NCBI GenBank assembly: GCA_964017125.1
Contig: OZ024902.1
Span: 35,920,176 to 35,984,175 of the forward strand
Direction: 5' to 3'
DNA length: 64,000 nucleotides
From: Flabesymbios commensalis
Taxonomy: Eukaryota > Annelida > Polychaeta > Terebellida > Flabelligeridae
Shown: piece by piece, positions 22,790 through 33,765 of the stretch
Layout of the letters: every line of letters begins with the position of its first letter
Numbering within the stretch: the first letter of the stretch is position 1
Position numbers and translations under genes: made by a program
The notes under the pieces: generated by a model
The model's input: the letters and a program-made list of their open reading frames with translations, nothing else
What the model was told of the DNA's origin: nothing
Database searches by the model: none

Positions 22790-23470
22790 CAACATGCCGA
22801 GGGGTAAAAATTGCCTTGACCCCCTACTTTTTGGTTCTAATTTGTTTTAACCTCCACAGCCCCCTGGCAAAAAATAAACAAATTGGCCTAGACCACCCCC
22901 ACCCCCCTGACCTGACCCTTCCCGCGCGTTAATAAAATCCACAGAGGCTACTGCGTTAAATGAAAAAGACCCCATAGAAACAAAATAATAATAATTTATC
23001 TTGACCCCCTACTTTTATGTTCAAATTTGTTTTGAACCCCCCACAGCCCCCCATGGCAAACAAAATAAAATTGGCCTTGACTCCCAGCCCCTCGGTCTGA
23101 CCCTCCCCACCCGTAAATAAATGTAATCCACAGAGGCTACTGCATTAAATGAAAAAAAAGACACTTAAAATAAATATTTGTTAAAACCCCCCATGTGCCC
23201 ACCCGGCCTAAATTTTTTTAATTGGCCTGGATCATCCCCCCTTCCTGCCTTACCCTCCCATTTGAAAAAAAAATGATCCGGACAGGAGTTATAAAAAAAA
23301 TAACAATTTGCCTCGACTCCCTACTTTTTTGTTCAAATTTGTTTTGAACCCCCCACAGCACCCCCCTGGCAAAAAAAATAAATTAGCCTTGACCCCCTCA
23401 ACCCCCGGCCTGACCCTTCCCGCCCGTAAATGTAATCCACAGAGGCTACTGCGTTAAATGAAAAAATGGC
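22790..23470. repeat. Degenerate tandem repeat, block 2
   Basis: Three or four units of 180-250 bp with CTTGACCCCCTACTTTT, TTCAAATTTGTTTTGAACCC, ATGTAATCCACAGAGGCTAC and TGCGTTAAATGAAAAAA. Same family as block 1, 1.4 kb to the left. Confidence 0.65.
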
Positions 23471-23639
23471 CGCCATAATAAAAAACTTAATGTGTTATAT
23501 CTCCAATTCTAAATTACATATAGGTTGTTGATTTTGGTGTCTACACCCATATTTTCTTAGCCACTGAGTTCGATTGTGCCAATTAGGAGATAATCAGACC
23601 AAATCTTAACATGCATAATACAATACCAGGGACTCAGTT

Positions 23640-26600
23640 ATCCAGGCAAACACTCGTTTGATTAAATATCTAATGATTGTCTAATGTCTAACTCAGCGGC
23701 AATCATCAAAAGAGCTGGGTGGACGGAATTTAATAAGCGACCTCCAATCCAGAGATACCATCTAAAGGTACATGTCTATAATTCAGGCCACAGCCCATGA
23801 GATGGACATTCTAAATACCGTTGAAGAGAGATGCATGTTTGTGGCTGAGCATATCGGACAAATGTATACTGTACTAACGGTGGATCAAGCATCGTATAAC
23901 AAGCTATTATGCAGCTGAAATGCATGGTTCCAGAATACAGTTTCAAATTAATTCCACGATCAGGAGGACTACATATATCTCTAAACTTGTTGACGGTGAC
24001 AGGGAAACATATGGAAGGCTGTGGTTTAACTGTTGCTTTGGTAGAAAGTGATATCGTAGGTCCAAATTTATGTGACCAAGTCATGGAAGGCAGGAGCTAC
24101 ACATGAGCCATACGTGCTCACAAGTTAACATTTTAAACTCCGTGGCGATTTTTACACCCACACTTAATCGAGTGCATTGATGGTTGTGGCTCACTTAATG
24201 GAAATCTAGAAATAAACAGTTTAATTGAAGAGTCTGGCGACTTTGAACATCTCATCTCAGCACTTAAAACAGATCCATTTCCAGACACAAAAGAACAGTT
24301 CCTCAAAAAAATGAAGCAGAATACAATTTTTTCGTTTTTGTTGACCACACAATGATTCCATTTTTCAAAACATATGACATTCAGAACTCTTATCGCTGTG
24401 GCCCGGTGTAGCCTACTTAGCAGACATGAAATCCCTGCCTCAACAAGTGAGGGAAGAATTCATCAAAGGAAATTTTTGGTGAAGCGTTCATCCTCCACAT
24501 TCAACCAGGTAGATCCTGATCCCAGCCACGGGAAATTTGGATGTGTCTGTGCGGTGACAATCACTGCCATGTCTATACTTTTACTGAGGGAAGGAAACTT
24601 TCAAGTCCTTGTCATTTTAAAATGAGAAATGGACTATGTAGACTTTTGTTTTCTACCAAAAAAATGCTACCATGGCATATCTAGTTCTTGTAGCAAATTC
24701 TTGATGAATTTTCAAACGAAAATATCATAATTTACGTGCATTATAATCATTTTACGAGCTCGATTCTGACAGAAGCACTATTTCCAACAAAATGAGACAT
24801 GTCGTGAATAATACACTGCAGTATTCAGCTTACTATTATATTGAGAAGTTACTGCCTTTTGGGTTTACACGATAGAATAGTGGAGCTGAATAGCCCCTAT
24901 GTTGTGCGTGCGGCGTGAACAATAGGCCTAGTATGTTGAGATTACTGCTTCCACGATTTCAGTGAGTTAACGACCTTGTATAGAAAACCACTGAGCATAT
25001 GCTGACCCTTTCCCATCCGGCTGTGATCCCAGCCAGGAGTGGCTGAATGCCCTGTTCGGGCGCTTAAGTTTTAGCGCCTGCGAACGGCCGAAAAGGCTGA
25101 TGTATGGCGCTATATCAAATGCTTTATATTATTATTATATATTATTAACGCTACATGGAAATCCGGGTGTGGCATTGTCAGCATAACAAAGGCAACATCT
25201 GCTTTGAATTGCTGGGCACTCTCATACAATACGAGGTCACATATTGCAGCAGACACCAGCCAGGGTTTTGTTTCATCAAACACATGACGATTGCATAGTG
25301 CATTGCTAATGTGTAGTGGGATGCAAACAAATAGATAATTATTACGAAAATTCTGAGTTCAACTGTCTCAAACGGTCTAATGTATTATCAAGGGAAGAGA
25401 GCAACATTACACAAAATATAGCATCGAAGGACCTGGCAAACAATGCTATCCAGGAATCACTTTTGAATGCTGAATCAAACGGGGGTATTTATGTTAGAAG
25501 GTTTTGTGCATCAACAAAGATTTGTGAAAGTTTCATAGTCACATTGGGCACAATAATCAATCAGACGTCACTTTCCTGTATGAAGTAGGGATGAAAACCA
25601 AAAGTAGAACAATAATACAGTTACAGTTATCAAAGCAGATAGATCAATATTGCAACGACTAAACACTGCATACAGTGGGGCGAGAAGTTGATCTGAAAGG
25701 TGTTCTTCAACATGATCTTCTTCCTGTGCCAGTTTCTTTGGCAGAAATGAATGGGCAGCTAAGAACAGGCTCTAAGTAGGTATTGGCTGATACTATTACT
25801 GCAAATATTGACTGCCCAAATTCAATAGATTGTGAAGGTACAACATGCATAATCATCGATGGACAAGCCCTGGTTCATTCAACTGGAAAACCAGCAGAAG
25901 CTGCATTTGGTGATCTTGGTGATACATTAGCAGACGCTGTAATGCACATTGGACAATCTTATCAGATAATTGATATAGTATTTGATAGATATCGTGGAGA
26001 TAAATCAAATCTGCTACAAGAGAGAGACGGCACGCACAAGCAAAATTCGTCCAATAAGGAGGGTCATCGAAGGCCGGCATATACCCCTACCCCACAACTT
26101 CCTTGCACTCGCAGAGAACAAAGCTGATTTAGCCAATTTTCTGTCAAATGAACTTATTCACGAGCACCAAACGAAAAGTTGGTAGTAGTTGCTGGTGGAT
26201 TTTCTGATGAGCGTGAGATGCAGTGTTCAAACGTCTGTGATATTTCTGGTTTAACTTCAACTCACGAGAAGGCCGACACCAAAGGGATCCCGCATGCATG
26301 GGCTCTGACAGACATTGTCAGCCATTGTATATGCCACAGACACTGATGTACTACTGTTATTGCTTGTACACTAAGCTAATAACATGTTCAAACATCTGGA
26401 CGATGACGGGTCCTGCTAAAATATAGAAAATGTATTTCTATCGGGGATGTGGTGAATAGTACCCTCGCATTTCACTTTATCGCCGGGTGCAATACCATAT
26501 CATTTGTCAGTGGTCACACAAAGAAGACTGCCTGGTTATCTTTCAAGAATCACCACCAGCTTCTCCAAGCTTTAGGCAAAGGAGACCTTACAAGAACAGC

Positions 26601-27000
26601 AACTAAGTTGTTTGTTTCTAAACTCTACAAGATCAGTGATACAGTACAATTACATTTGTTTGCTAAACAGAAATGTCCAGGCCAAGTGATTCATTGTGTC
26701 ATCACATTACCAGACCATGGTTTGGAAGCAAGTCTTTGAAACGAACCCAGAAGTGCCACCACCAGACACCCTAGGATGGCAGTCAATCGACGGACAGCAT
26801 GTGCTTATTCGTAACACTGGATAGTGTATCAAAGGGATGTAAGGAGATGATATCATGCCAGTGCAAAGCTGGTTGCGAGATAATGTGTTGTAAATGTAGA
26901 ATGTGTAAACTTGTTCGTACTGGTGCATGTCAGTGCATGGTTGAAGACACTGTGAGTTGTTCAATATTTAAAGTGAATAGATTGTCTTCCAACTTCCACT
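23640..27000 (+). pseudogene. Decayed copy of a large uncharacterised metazoan protein family (TGCDT-signature family)
   Basis: Fragments in all three plus frames keep the collinear order of a family I know only as uncharacterised predicted proteins in cnidarians, echinoderms and fish. The order seen is TVDQASYNKLL (23.87 kb), SFKLIPRSGGLHISLNLLTV with a following MEGRSYT (24.0 kb), MIPFFKTYDIQNS (24.36 kb), KFLVKRSSSTFNQVDPDPSH (24.47 kb) and LPVPVSLAEMNGQLRT (25.72 kb). Next come CIIIDGQALVHSTGKPAEAAFGDL (from 25.85 kb, split here for length: CIIIDGQALV, HSTGKPAEAAFGDL), IDIVFDRYRGD (25.97 kb), IRPIRRVIEG (26.06 kb), TSTHEKADT (26.26 kb), FHFIAGCNTISFVSGH (26.47 kb) and a Cys-rich end, CQCKAGCEIMCCKCRMC (26.86 kb). 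The usual GCDT signature is GCNT here. Many frame breaks and stops, plus a SINE-like insertion at 25.0-25.15 kb, show it is dead. Function unknown; the middle recalls a metal-dependent nuclease-like core, but that is inference only. Confidence 0.7.
24995..25145 (+). mobile_element. SINE-like 3' end with (TTA)n tail
   Basis: GGCGCTTAAGTTTTAGCGCC is followed by GATGTATGGCGCTATATCAA, ATGCTTTATA and a TTATTATTATTAT tail, a structure common at the 3' ends of invertebrate SINEs. It interrupts the pseudogene reading order. Its 5' limit is uncertain. Confidence 0.5.
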
Positions 27001-28111
27001 GTAGTCTTGCAACCTCTCCTGTAGTCTTCCAACTTCCCCTGTTCTTATACCTTTAGGTTGTTCTCTATAGTTTCCTCCTTTTCTTTTCAGTGATGGTAGA
27101 CTTTTTATCCCCCCCCCCACCCCCATTGTCTGCCCAGATTGATCTCATCATCTGGACTGAGTCTCAATCTCTATATCCAATATCACCTTCTATCTTCTAC
27201 CATATTTCCCACCCCCCCCCCCCTCTCAGGCCTCTGTAGGCTCCTTGGGGCTGTCTTTGGTAGATTTTACTGATCTGTGCCTCAATCTATAATTGCAGTA
27301 TCCACAGCAATGATAGCTTGTTCCTCTGTCCCCTCGGGCTTCTATGACTGACCACCTCCGTTCATGTGTGTTCATCTGGTCTTTCGGCTGCCAATCCTTG
27401 GAAGAATTTTACTGATCTGTGCCTCAATCTCTAATTGCCATATCTCCACTACAATTTTAGCCGGTTCCTCTGTCCCCTTAGGCTTCTTTGACTGATGTCC
27501 TATTTCTATGCAAGTTGGTCTGGTCTGAACCTTAATCTCTTACCTCCACAAATATAGCCGATTCCCCTCTCCCCGCAGACTTTTCGGCTGGCGTCATTCG
27601 AGTGTGTGAGATGGTTTAGTCTACAGTAGATCCTGTCACCAACGACCTTGCTTCTGCCAGACAAAAAAGTCGTTGGTGACAAAAAGTCGCTGGTCACAGG
27701 AATGAGTTTTTGCTGTAAAATTTGCGGGTGCGGCGGCTGGTTCAATATCGGGCTAATGACGCCGACATTCACCCACCATTGATTGGTAGTCATTGTGGAT
27801 CAAAGCACGCGGTTGCGGCAACATTTCAATGCCTGTTCTAATATCACTGATTATGACGGTGGTACGCTAATCACGCTAACAGAGCACACGTTATATAAGC
27901 CCAGGCAGCTTCTGACCCATTACAGGCATGAGGCGTTGTATATTCACATTAAATGTGTCACTATATAGGACAGATGATGTAGCCCTGGTGAAACAAAAAA
28001 ATAACTGGTGAAACAAAAAGGGAACAGTTATTCATTACAGATGAAAATAACACACATGTGTGTTTACACTAACAGGAGCATTATGCCCACACTAGAACGT
28101 TTGTACCGTCC

Positions 28112-28232
28112 CCGTCCAAGCAAACACAATACGTTGAATCAATGTTGGTTTACCATTGGTCCACCGTCTACGACGCTGCACCAACGTTAAGCCACCATTG
28201 AATCAACGTCTTGTATCTGCTGGGTATATGTG
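28112..28232. mobile_element. Short palindromic MITE, best-preserved copy
   Basis: The left end AAGCAAACACAATACGTTGA and the right end, read in reverse as CCCAGCAGATACAAGACGTT, are inverted repeats. The inner parts AATCAATGTTGG and CCACCATTGAATCAACG also mirror one another. The core is CCACCGTCTACGACGCTGC. This copy defines the family used for the other calls. Confidence 0.75.
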
Positions 28233-28334
28233 GCCGGACCACGCTGATAGAGGACGTTCGCTACTTGTGAATAAACACGTGTGGACGGCTCATTAAGGCA
28301 ATGTATTGTATTAAAGTGACTTGGGAATTAGTTA

Positions 28335-28410
28335 TGTCCCGACGCGATGTTGTTCTAATGTTGGCCAACCCTGCATCAACGTCTCTTGCCAGCTGTATAG
28401 TCACCCAGTA
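28335..28410. repeat. Degenerate copy of the short palindromic MITE
   Basis: CCCGACGCGATGTTGTTCTA, ATGTTGGCC and CATCAACGTCTCTTGCCAGC retain family end and half-core. Confidence 0.35.
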
Positions 28411-29640
28411 TACAAAAATTCCTCGATAAATATAACAGTTTGTCACCACATCAGGTTTCTTCTGGGTGCATTGTATGTCTGATTTGGTCAGTCAGTATCT
28501 CGACCTGCATTCGTGGTATTACCTCCTTGAAGATAGCCGATTCCCCTTCTCCTCCCCCCCCCCCCCACTTGCTTCATTGGCTAATATCATCTGTCTGACT
28601 GTCCTCTGACATTGTGGTTTGTTTTGATCCATAATCTCGACCTGCATTTGTGGTAATACCTCCTCGAAGATAGCCGATTCCCCTCCCCCACTTGCTGCAT
28701 TGGCTAATATCATCTGCCTGACTGTCCTCTGACATTGTGGTTTGTCTTGCTGCATAATTATAATCTCTGCTCAATTACAGCTAATTTCTCTCCGCTAAAG
28801 TCATCTTTGACTGATTTCATAAGGCGGTGGAAAGACCGAATCAATAGCTTTTGCCATTTACGATATCTCCTCCGTTTCAGTTCTTCGACTGACTTACTTC
28901 GTCTGGCTGGAATTATCTGGGCTGAGTTTTAATCTCTATTACCAATATTACCTCCGATCTTTTAGCTGATTCCCCTCCCCCATCTGTAGGCTCCCTCAGC
29001 TGCCGGCTGGGGAGATTTTAATGATCTGTGTCTTTATCTCTAATTTCAGTATCTCCACTGAGATTATAGCTGGTTCCTGTCCCTTTAGGCTTTTTTGACT
29101 GGTGTCCTCTGACTATGCGAGTTGATCTGGTCTGGTACAGGACTCCCACGGCCTGGTGAGGTATTCATGTTGCTAGAACTTAACTGTTTGCTGAATCTAT
29201 AAAGTTATTTGGTCCTTGTCGAAATAACACTGAATAAATCTGGGTACAGGACTTCCACGGCCTGTTGAGTACTAGTTACCCCCACCATTAAAATTAAACC
29301 AAGAGTCTGCATAGCACCAGATAAATCCCGGCACAGTTTTTTATGCAATTATTTGGTGTTTGTTGTTGAAAATGATCTGATTTATTTTGTCACCTTCTTC
29401 TGTTTACTTATATTGCGCTTGTTACCCCCGGTAAAACCAATAGTCTGAATATCACCGAATAGATCCGGGTACAGGACTCCCACGGCCTAGGAGTGCTCAT
29501 CACCCCGGTTAAACCAAGAGTCCACATAGCACCATATAAATCCGGGCACAGGGCACTCACCCTGTATTCATGTCGCTTGAATTTCACTGTTTGCTAAATT
29601 CATAAAAATATTTGGTCCTTGTTGTTGAAAAGGATCTGAT

Positions 29641-30390
29641 TCACCCTCCCTCCCTCACTTTCTTCCTTTTCCTTCCTTCTCCCCTTCCTTGCTTCACTCC
29701 TTCATTAATTTTTTAATTCAGTTGTTTAATCGCTTATACAATCCCTACGGCACTGTACAATTTGATCCGGCGCCTATTGGGACAAAAGGCGAGAAAAGCG
29801 GACTATATTCACACTTTGCCACTGGCTACCTCGCATTTGCATGTTTTGCTACATCAATCTTTCTTTCGGAAACTCTTGCGCAAATAGGTAGAAGTAGCTA
29901 AGTTTTATTTTGCTATAGTCAACAACCTAAACATTAATTAAGGCTCACTTTTATCACAAAATATCCAATATAATTTTTGATATTTTGAAGGATAGATTTA
30001 AATGATTCAGTCGATTGGAAGACTATAGACTATAGTCTATGACACAATTATATGGAGCGCATGCTTTTCCTCGATTTCTTCGTCATTTATGAACCGATTT
30101 TCTTGCAATTTTGCACAGCATATCTGTATCTGTCTATTACGTGACGGTACCCACTATTGTGCTATCGCACCACCGGAGCAAGGCCTGTTATCATTCATGA
30201 TATCATTCATAGCCTTATGTGCATGTCAAGTAGGCCTACTCCACATTTTGGATTTTCTGGGGTCTCGCCGGATGGAAACTGCGCCTACGTCCATTGAGGT
30301 TCTTTTACGTCCAACTCAAAGTTAGTCAGACAAGCCATCGTTCTCTGAGCCCCACGACACGACATCGCTACACGATGTCCGACCTAGTGT
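29641..30390. other. No gene recognised
   Basis: Starts with a T/C-rich run. Two plus-strand frames of 70 and 78 codons (29,689-29,901 and 30,089-30,325) have no recognisable domain. Confidence 0.35.
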
Positions 30391-30495
30391 ATACGGCACC
30401 TGGCAGTCCCAGGCGGTCACCCATCCAATTAAAAACCGGGCGCTATGTTGCTTAACTTCAGTGATCGAGCCGACACCGATGAGACAACGCCGTAT
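30391..30495 (-). pseudogene. 5S rRNA-derived relic
   Basis: Read on the minus strand, GGGTGACCGCCTGGGACTGC and the upstream GATCACTGAAGTTAAGCAAC align with 5S rRNA (GGGAGACCGCCTGGGAATAC and GATCACCGAAGTCAAGCAGC, the latter typical of sea urchin 5S as I remember it). The ends still pair (TACGGC at the 5' part, GCCGTA at the 3' part). The copy is about 105 bp against 120, with roughly 13 bases missing in the 5' third and the box C region changed. No T-run terminator follows. It may be a dead 5S copy or the head of a 5S-derived SINE. Confidence 0.7.
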
Positions 30496-30514
30496 TCCGT
30501 ATTCCTATATAGCA

Positions 30515-30654
30515 TATGTGACCCGCTCCAACAAAATCAGTCGGAAGTCGCGTTTAGACTATTGGAGCAATAGCCAGACGGTCAAAACAATGAGCGAGTG
30601 TCAACGCTGAAGATACGCGATGAACAAAGGCGCTAGAAGTAGAGGGGTCACATA
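30515..30654. mobile_element. TA-flanked MITE with TGTGACCC ends
   Basis: Begins TATGTGACCCGCTC and ends GAGGGGTCACATA, perfect inverted ends of about 9 bp and imperfect beyond. TA on both sides fits a Tc1/mariner-type target duplication. Length about 140 bp, no coding capacity. It starts 20 bp from the 5S relic. Confidence 0.65.
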
Positions 30655-30656
30655 CA

Positions 30657-30740
30657 TGATCAGCAAAAACGAAACATTGACCCAAAGTTGGTTTAATGCT
30701 GGGCCATAGACGCAGACGTTGGCTCAACCTTAATCTGTGA
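30657..30740. repeat. Degenerate copy of the short palindromic MITE
   Basis: CAGCAAAAACGAAACATTGA, CCCAAAGTTGGTTTAATGCT and CAGACGTTGGCTCAAC keep the left end and core. Confidence 0.45.
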
Positions 30741-31224
30741 TTGTGGCAATGACTGTCGCTTAGCGGGTAGGATCTGAATTAGGTGACAGCACCTTTTCAG
30801 TCTGACATAGCAAATTGTATCGCATCAACTTCACATTGCGGCAATCATGATAATCATGATTGCGGCAATACAATTAATTTAAGTTTATAACTCATTTTAA
30901 ACACATACACTAATGGTATATATTTTATATCAATTCATCCTACAATGTATAAATAGGTAGAATTGACAGGTGCAATAAAACTAAACCGGGTTTGGGAGCC
31001 GTAATGTCAGAAAAAAACTGTCAGATGTGGACTGCCTAAAATGTGGCATATATGTTACTTAGAGGAGGGGGGGGGGAGTAGTTTAATTGTGAGTGGTCAT
31101 CGACTAGACAGACCCCTGTGATTGACAGCTACATCCCTTAGCTGCTCACAATGCCGAGGTTTAGTTGGGCCAAAGGATCTATAGGGATTCCTTGGTTAGG
31201 CTATATCTCCGGCAATTCCTGAGA

Positions 31225-31295
31225 GTGATTGCTGGTCCAACGCTGGGCCAGCATCATCGGAGCCTACTCAAGGCAACATTTGGCCAACAGCGAAG
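31225..31295. repeat. Degenerate copy of the short palindromic MITE
   Basis: GGTCCAACGCTGGGCCAGCA and CAACATTTGGCCAACAGC match the family's inner halves. Confidence 0.3.
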
Positions 31296-31679
31296 AACTT
31301 GTACAACTACATGTAGATACTAGTAGACTGAAAGCATGTGCCCCCACCAACGGTAATAAACACAGGCATATAATGACATACTGATCGTGACACTTGACTT
31401 GCTAATAAACGATTGTATTTTTTCTTTAAATTGGTATATAGGTAAGGTCTGATCATGGTGCAATGCTATTTTATAGCTTGACATTTTCAAATAATTCATA
31501 ATTATGAATAATTGCACAATCTCCAGTAATAATGGAAAATTATTAAAAAGTGCTTAAAGCTGATCAGGTATTAAACATAGAAATTACTAGTATATATACA
31601 TATTCCACCATTACTGTTAAAGATGAAAAAATATGTTCAATAATCAATTTAAGGATAACAACTTGAAGACACAAATAAG

Positions 31680-31900
31680 TGTGTAATTGAGCTGTAATTG
31701 AAATACAATCGACCAATTACAGACATTTCTTTTTCAATTACAATTATAGTTACAATTATACATATTTATAAAAAACAATTACAATTATAATTACAATTAT
31801 AATTTACATATTTCTATCAGTTACAATTATGCCTTCAAGTACACTAAAAATGTCTCAATTATAATTAATTTCAATTACAATTATAATTGACCTCAACCTT
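31680..31900. repeat. Low-complexity AATTACAATTATA tract
   Basis: Irregular iterations of CAATTACAATTATAATTA with T-rich counterparts, about 220 bp. Confidence 0.65.
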
Positions 31901-31962
31901 GACGTTGTAGACGGGGCACTTGTCTGGCACTTTGTTTCTAGGGGCCGTATTCTCGTACAAGT

Positions 31963-32034
31963 TACGATATATCGTAGGCTTCGGATTGGTCGAGATGGCC
32001 ATCTCGACCAATCCGAAGCCTACGATATATCGTA
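31963..32034. mobile_element. Perfect 72-bp palindrome, centre of a small foldback element
   Basis: The arm TACGATATATCGTAGGCTTC, then GGATTGGTCGAGATGG, is followed with no spacer by its exact reverse complement. Outer arms extend it imperfectly: TATTCTCGTACAAG on the left and CTTTTACAAGAATA on the right. The arm also holds its own small palindrome TACGATATATCGTA. Confidence 0.8.
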
Positions 32035-32506
32035 TCTTTTACAAGAATACTGGGAGCTGGATGTTGTTTATAGACTCCAGAAATTCAAACAAAATGGCCG
32101 TACTGTTCATACCAGCTGGACTCGAATTTTCAATTGTTTATATTTTTCTGACACGACCTTAAAAACTTATTAACGGTGGCGGTCATACAATTTTTCAGCG
32201 TCACAAATTGGTTGTACACCACTAGACAGTGATATGAGGGTGTGCAGACATCACACTGTTGCCTCGCTTGTTTTTTTAATAGGCAATTACTGAATAATGT
32301 TTGATTATCTCATTATCATCTACTCAAAATAGGTGATACACGTGGTCAAAATATTAACAATACAATGCAAAGAACAATAAATAAAAAAAGCTTTGCTTCA
32401 AAAGTTATATATCATGTATATAAACACAGCATCATATTGATCATGTCATGAATAGAATAGAAAAGAATCTTATCGCCCCGCTGCGAGCTAATTCCGCAGT
32501 AGCCCC

Positions 32507-32542
32507 GAGAGACGCAACACTTACGTAAGTGTTGCGTCTCTC
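32507..32542. repeat. Perfect 36-bp palindrome
   Basis: GAGAGACGCAACACTTAC is followed directly by GTAAGTGTTGCGTCTCTC. Flanks TAGCCCC and TGGGCTA extend the mirror imperfectly; CCGCAG and CGCAGC boxes lie on either side. Confidence 0.75.
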
Positions 32543-32997
32543 TGGGCTAATTTCGCAGCTGTCTGTGGTGACCTGCTCCGCAGAGCTACAGCGACTCCAA
32601 GCCTCCATGTAGGTACATTCAAACAGTCATTATGATAGGGTTTTTCGTGTTTTTTCAGGATTTATGTTAATTTGTGATACACTGCAATAAAAGACATATT
32701 TTTCTCTGTTTGTTTGTTCTTCTTGCTCACTATTACTGGTAGAAATGAAGCCATTATTGTAGAATTAAAAAAGTAATTTTCTTTGAATGACACTTTTATC
32801 ACCTTTTCCGAGGGTTCCCATCATTAGATTTCTCGCAATTATGAAAAATGGTGCCAGCTCTCGCCTTTAATTCCATAATTGTTGCAACAAGTGCTTGAAG
32901 AGGTAAGTGGAACAGGCATGCTGTGGTCCCTTCTGATAATTTTGTATACGCAGGTGCCATTTTAAAATTTTTGTAAAAAAATGCAAAAAATGAAAAT

Positions 32998-33120
32998 AGA
33001 CTACGTCCACTGCCCTATGAGGAAGTTTTGGAGGACATCATTAAGACCGGTTGGACAGAACAATGTGGGCATCTCGAAGAATTGAGATGCCTGGTGAAGG
33101 CTGCACTAGTTTGCCCATGG
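32998..33120 (+). other. Isolated coding-like block
   Basis: An open stretch reads RLRPLPYEEVLEDIIKTGWT then EQCGHLEELRCLVKAALVCP before a stop. Composition is amphipathic and protein-like, unlike the surroundings, and a possible acceptor (AAAATAG) precedes it. I do not recognise the protein. It could be an exon of an unrecognised gene, a relic of a mobile-element protein, or chance. Confidence 0.25.
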
Positions 33121-33689
33121 TAAAACCTGGGTGAAGTTTTGTTTGCCTACCCTGCACTTCCTTATGGGGCGCACCGAGGGTAAAAATGGAAGTTTTATGG
33201 CTATAAGGATGAGAATTTTTCTTTTTTCATGACCCCCTCGTAGTTTTATTCAGCTGCTTAAAAAAGTTCAAGTGTCTGGGTGCTGTTTTGGCTTCTGTAT
33301 CCCTGCTGGAATTTGCAAAATTAAGGTCACAGCTTTTGGATGTTTTTGTCATTAGCTCAGATTTTGATCTGGCACAGCATTTTTCTTGCTCAGTGAAAAC
33401 TGTGAAATGTGGTCAATTATTTGTTCTAACGTTAGCATGTGGGCAGTTACAAAAAAAGGCTCAGCATAATTTTATTGGACAATTTTAAAATTTATTGAAA
33501 GTACCTACTACATGGGCCTGGAGAAGCGAGCATCCACCTATTTCCCCACTCCCGTCCCCCCTCCCACCTTCAAATTTTTATATCTACTTTACTCCCCCCG
33601 CTTACATTGCGTTAATGGGGTCCACACCCTTAAATCAGTCCCTCTCCCTCTTCTTTGTTTCTTTCCTGATCATGAGTTGTACCCCCAGT

Positions 33690-33765
33690 TAACCTAAGAG
33701 TCCGCATAGCACCAGATAAATCTGGGAACTACAGGACTCCCACGGCCTGGCGAGTTCTTGTTCAA
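33690..33765. repeat. Outlying copy of the 29-kb repeat
   Basis: AACCTAAGAGTCCGCATAGC then ACCAGATAAATC and ACAGGACTCCCACGGCCTGG match units at 29.2-29.5 kb. Confidence 0.55.

Larger units (their letters stand above)
27060..29640. repeat. Pyrimidine-rich region of degenerate direct repeats
   Basis: Three repeat types are mixed. GATCTGTGCCTCAATCTCTA followed by ATCTCCACT recurs at about 27,275, 27,415 and 29,025. TCTCGACCTGCATT then GATAGCCGATTCCCC, ATTGGCTAATATCATCTG and GACTGTCCTCTGACATTGTG occurs twice, about 137 bp apart, at 28,498 and 28,635. GGTACAGGACTCCCACGGCC then ATTTGGTCCTTGT recurs at about 29,134, 29,243 and 29,468, and once more at 33.7 kb. C runs of 10 or more lie at 27,110, 27,212 and 28,553. 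Palindromic MITEs are inserted at 28.1 and 28.35 kb. No gene is seen. Confidence 0.6.

Noticed and set aside
30391-30495. Functional 5S rRNA gene
   Set aside because: Too short, with about 13 bases missing and changes in the internal promoter region, and no T-run terminator.
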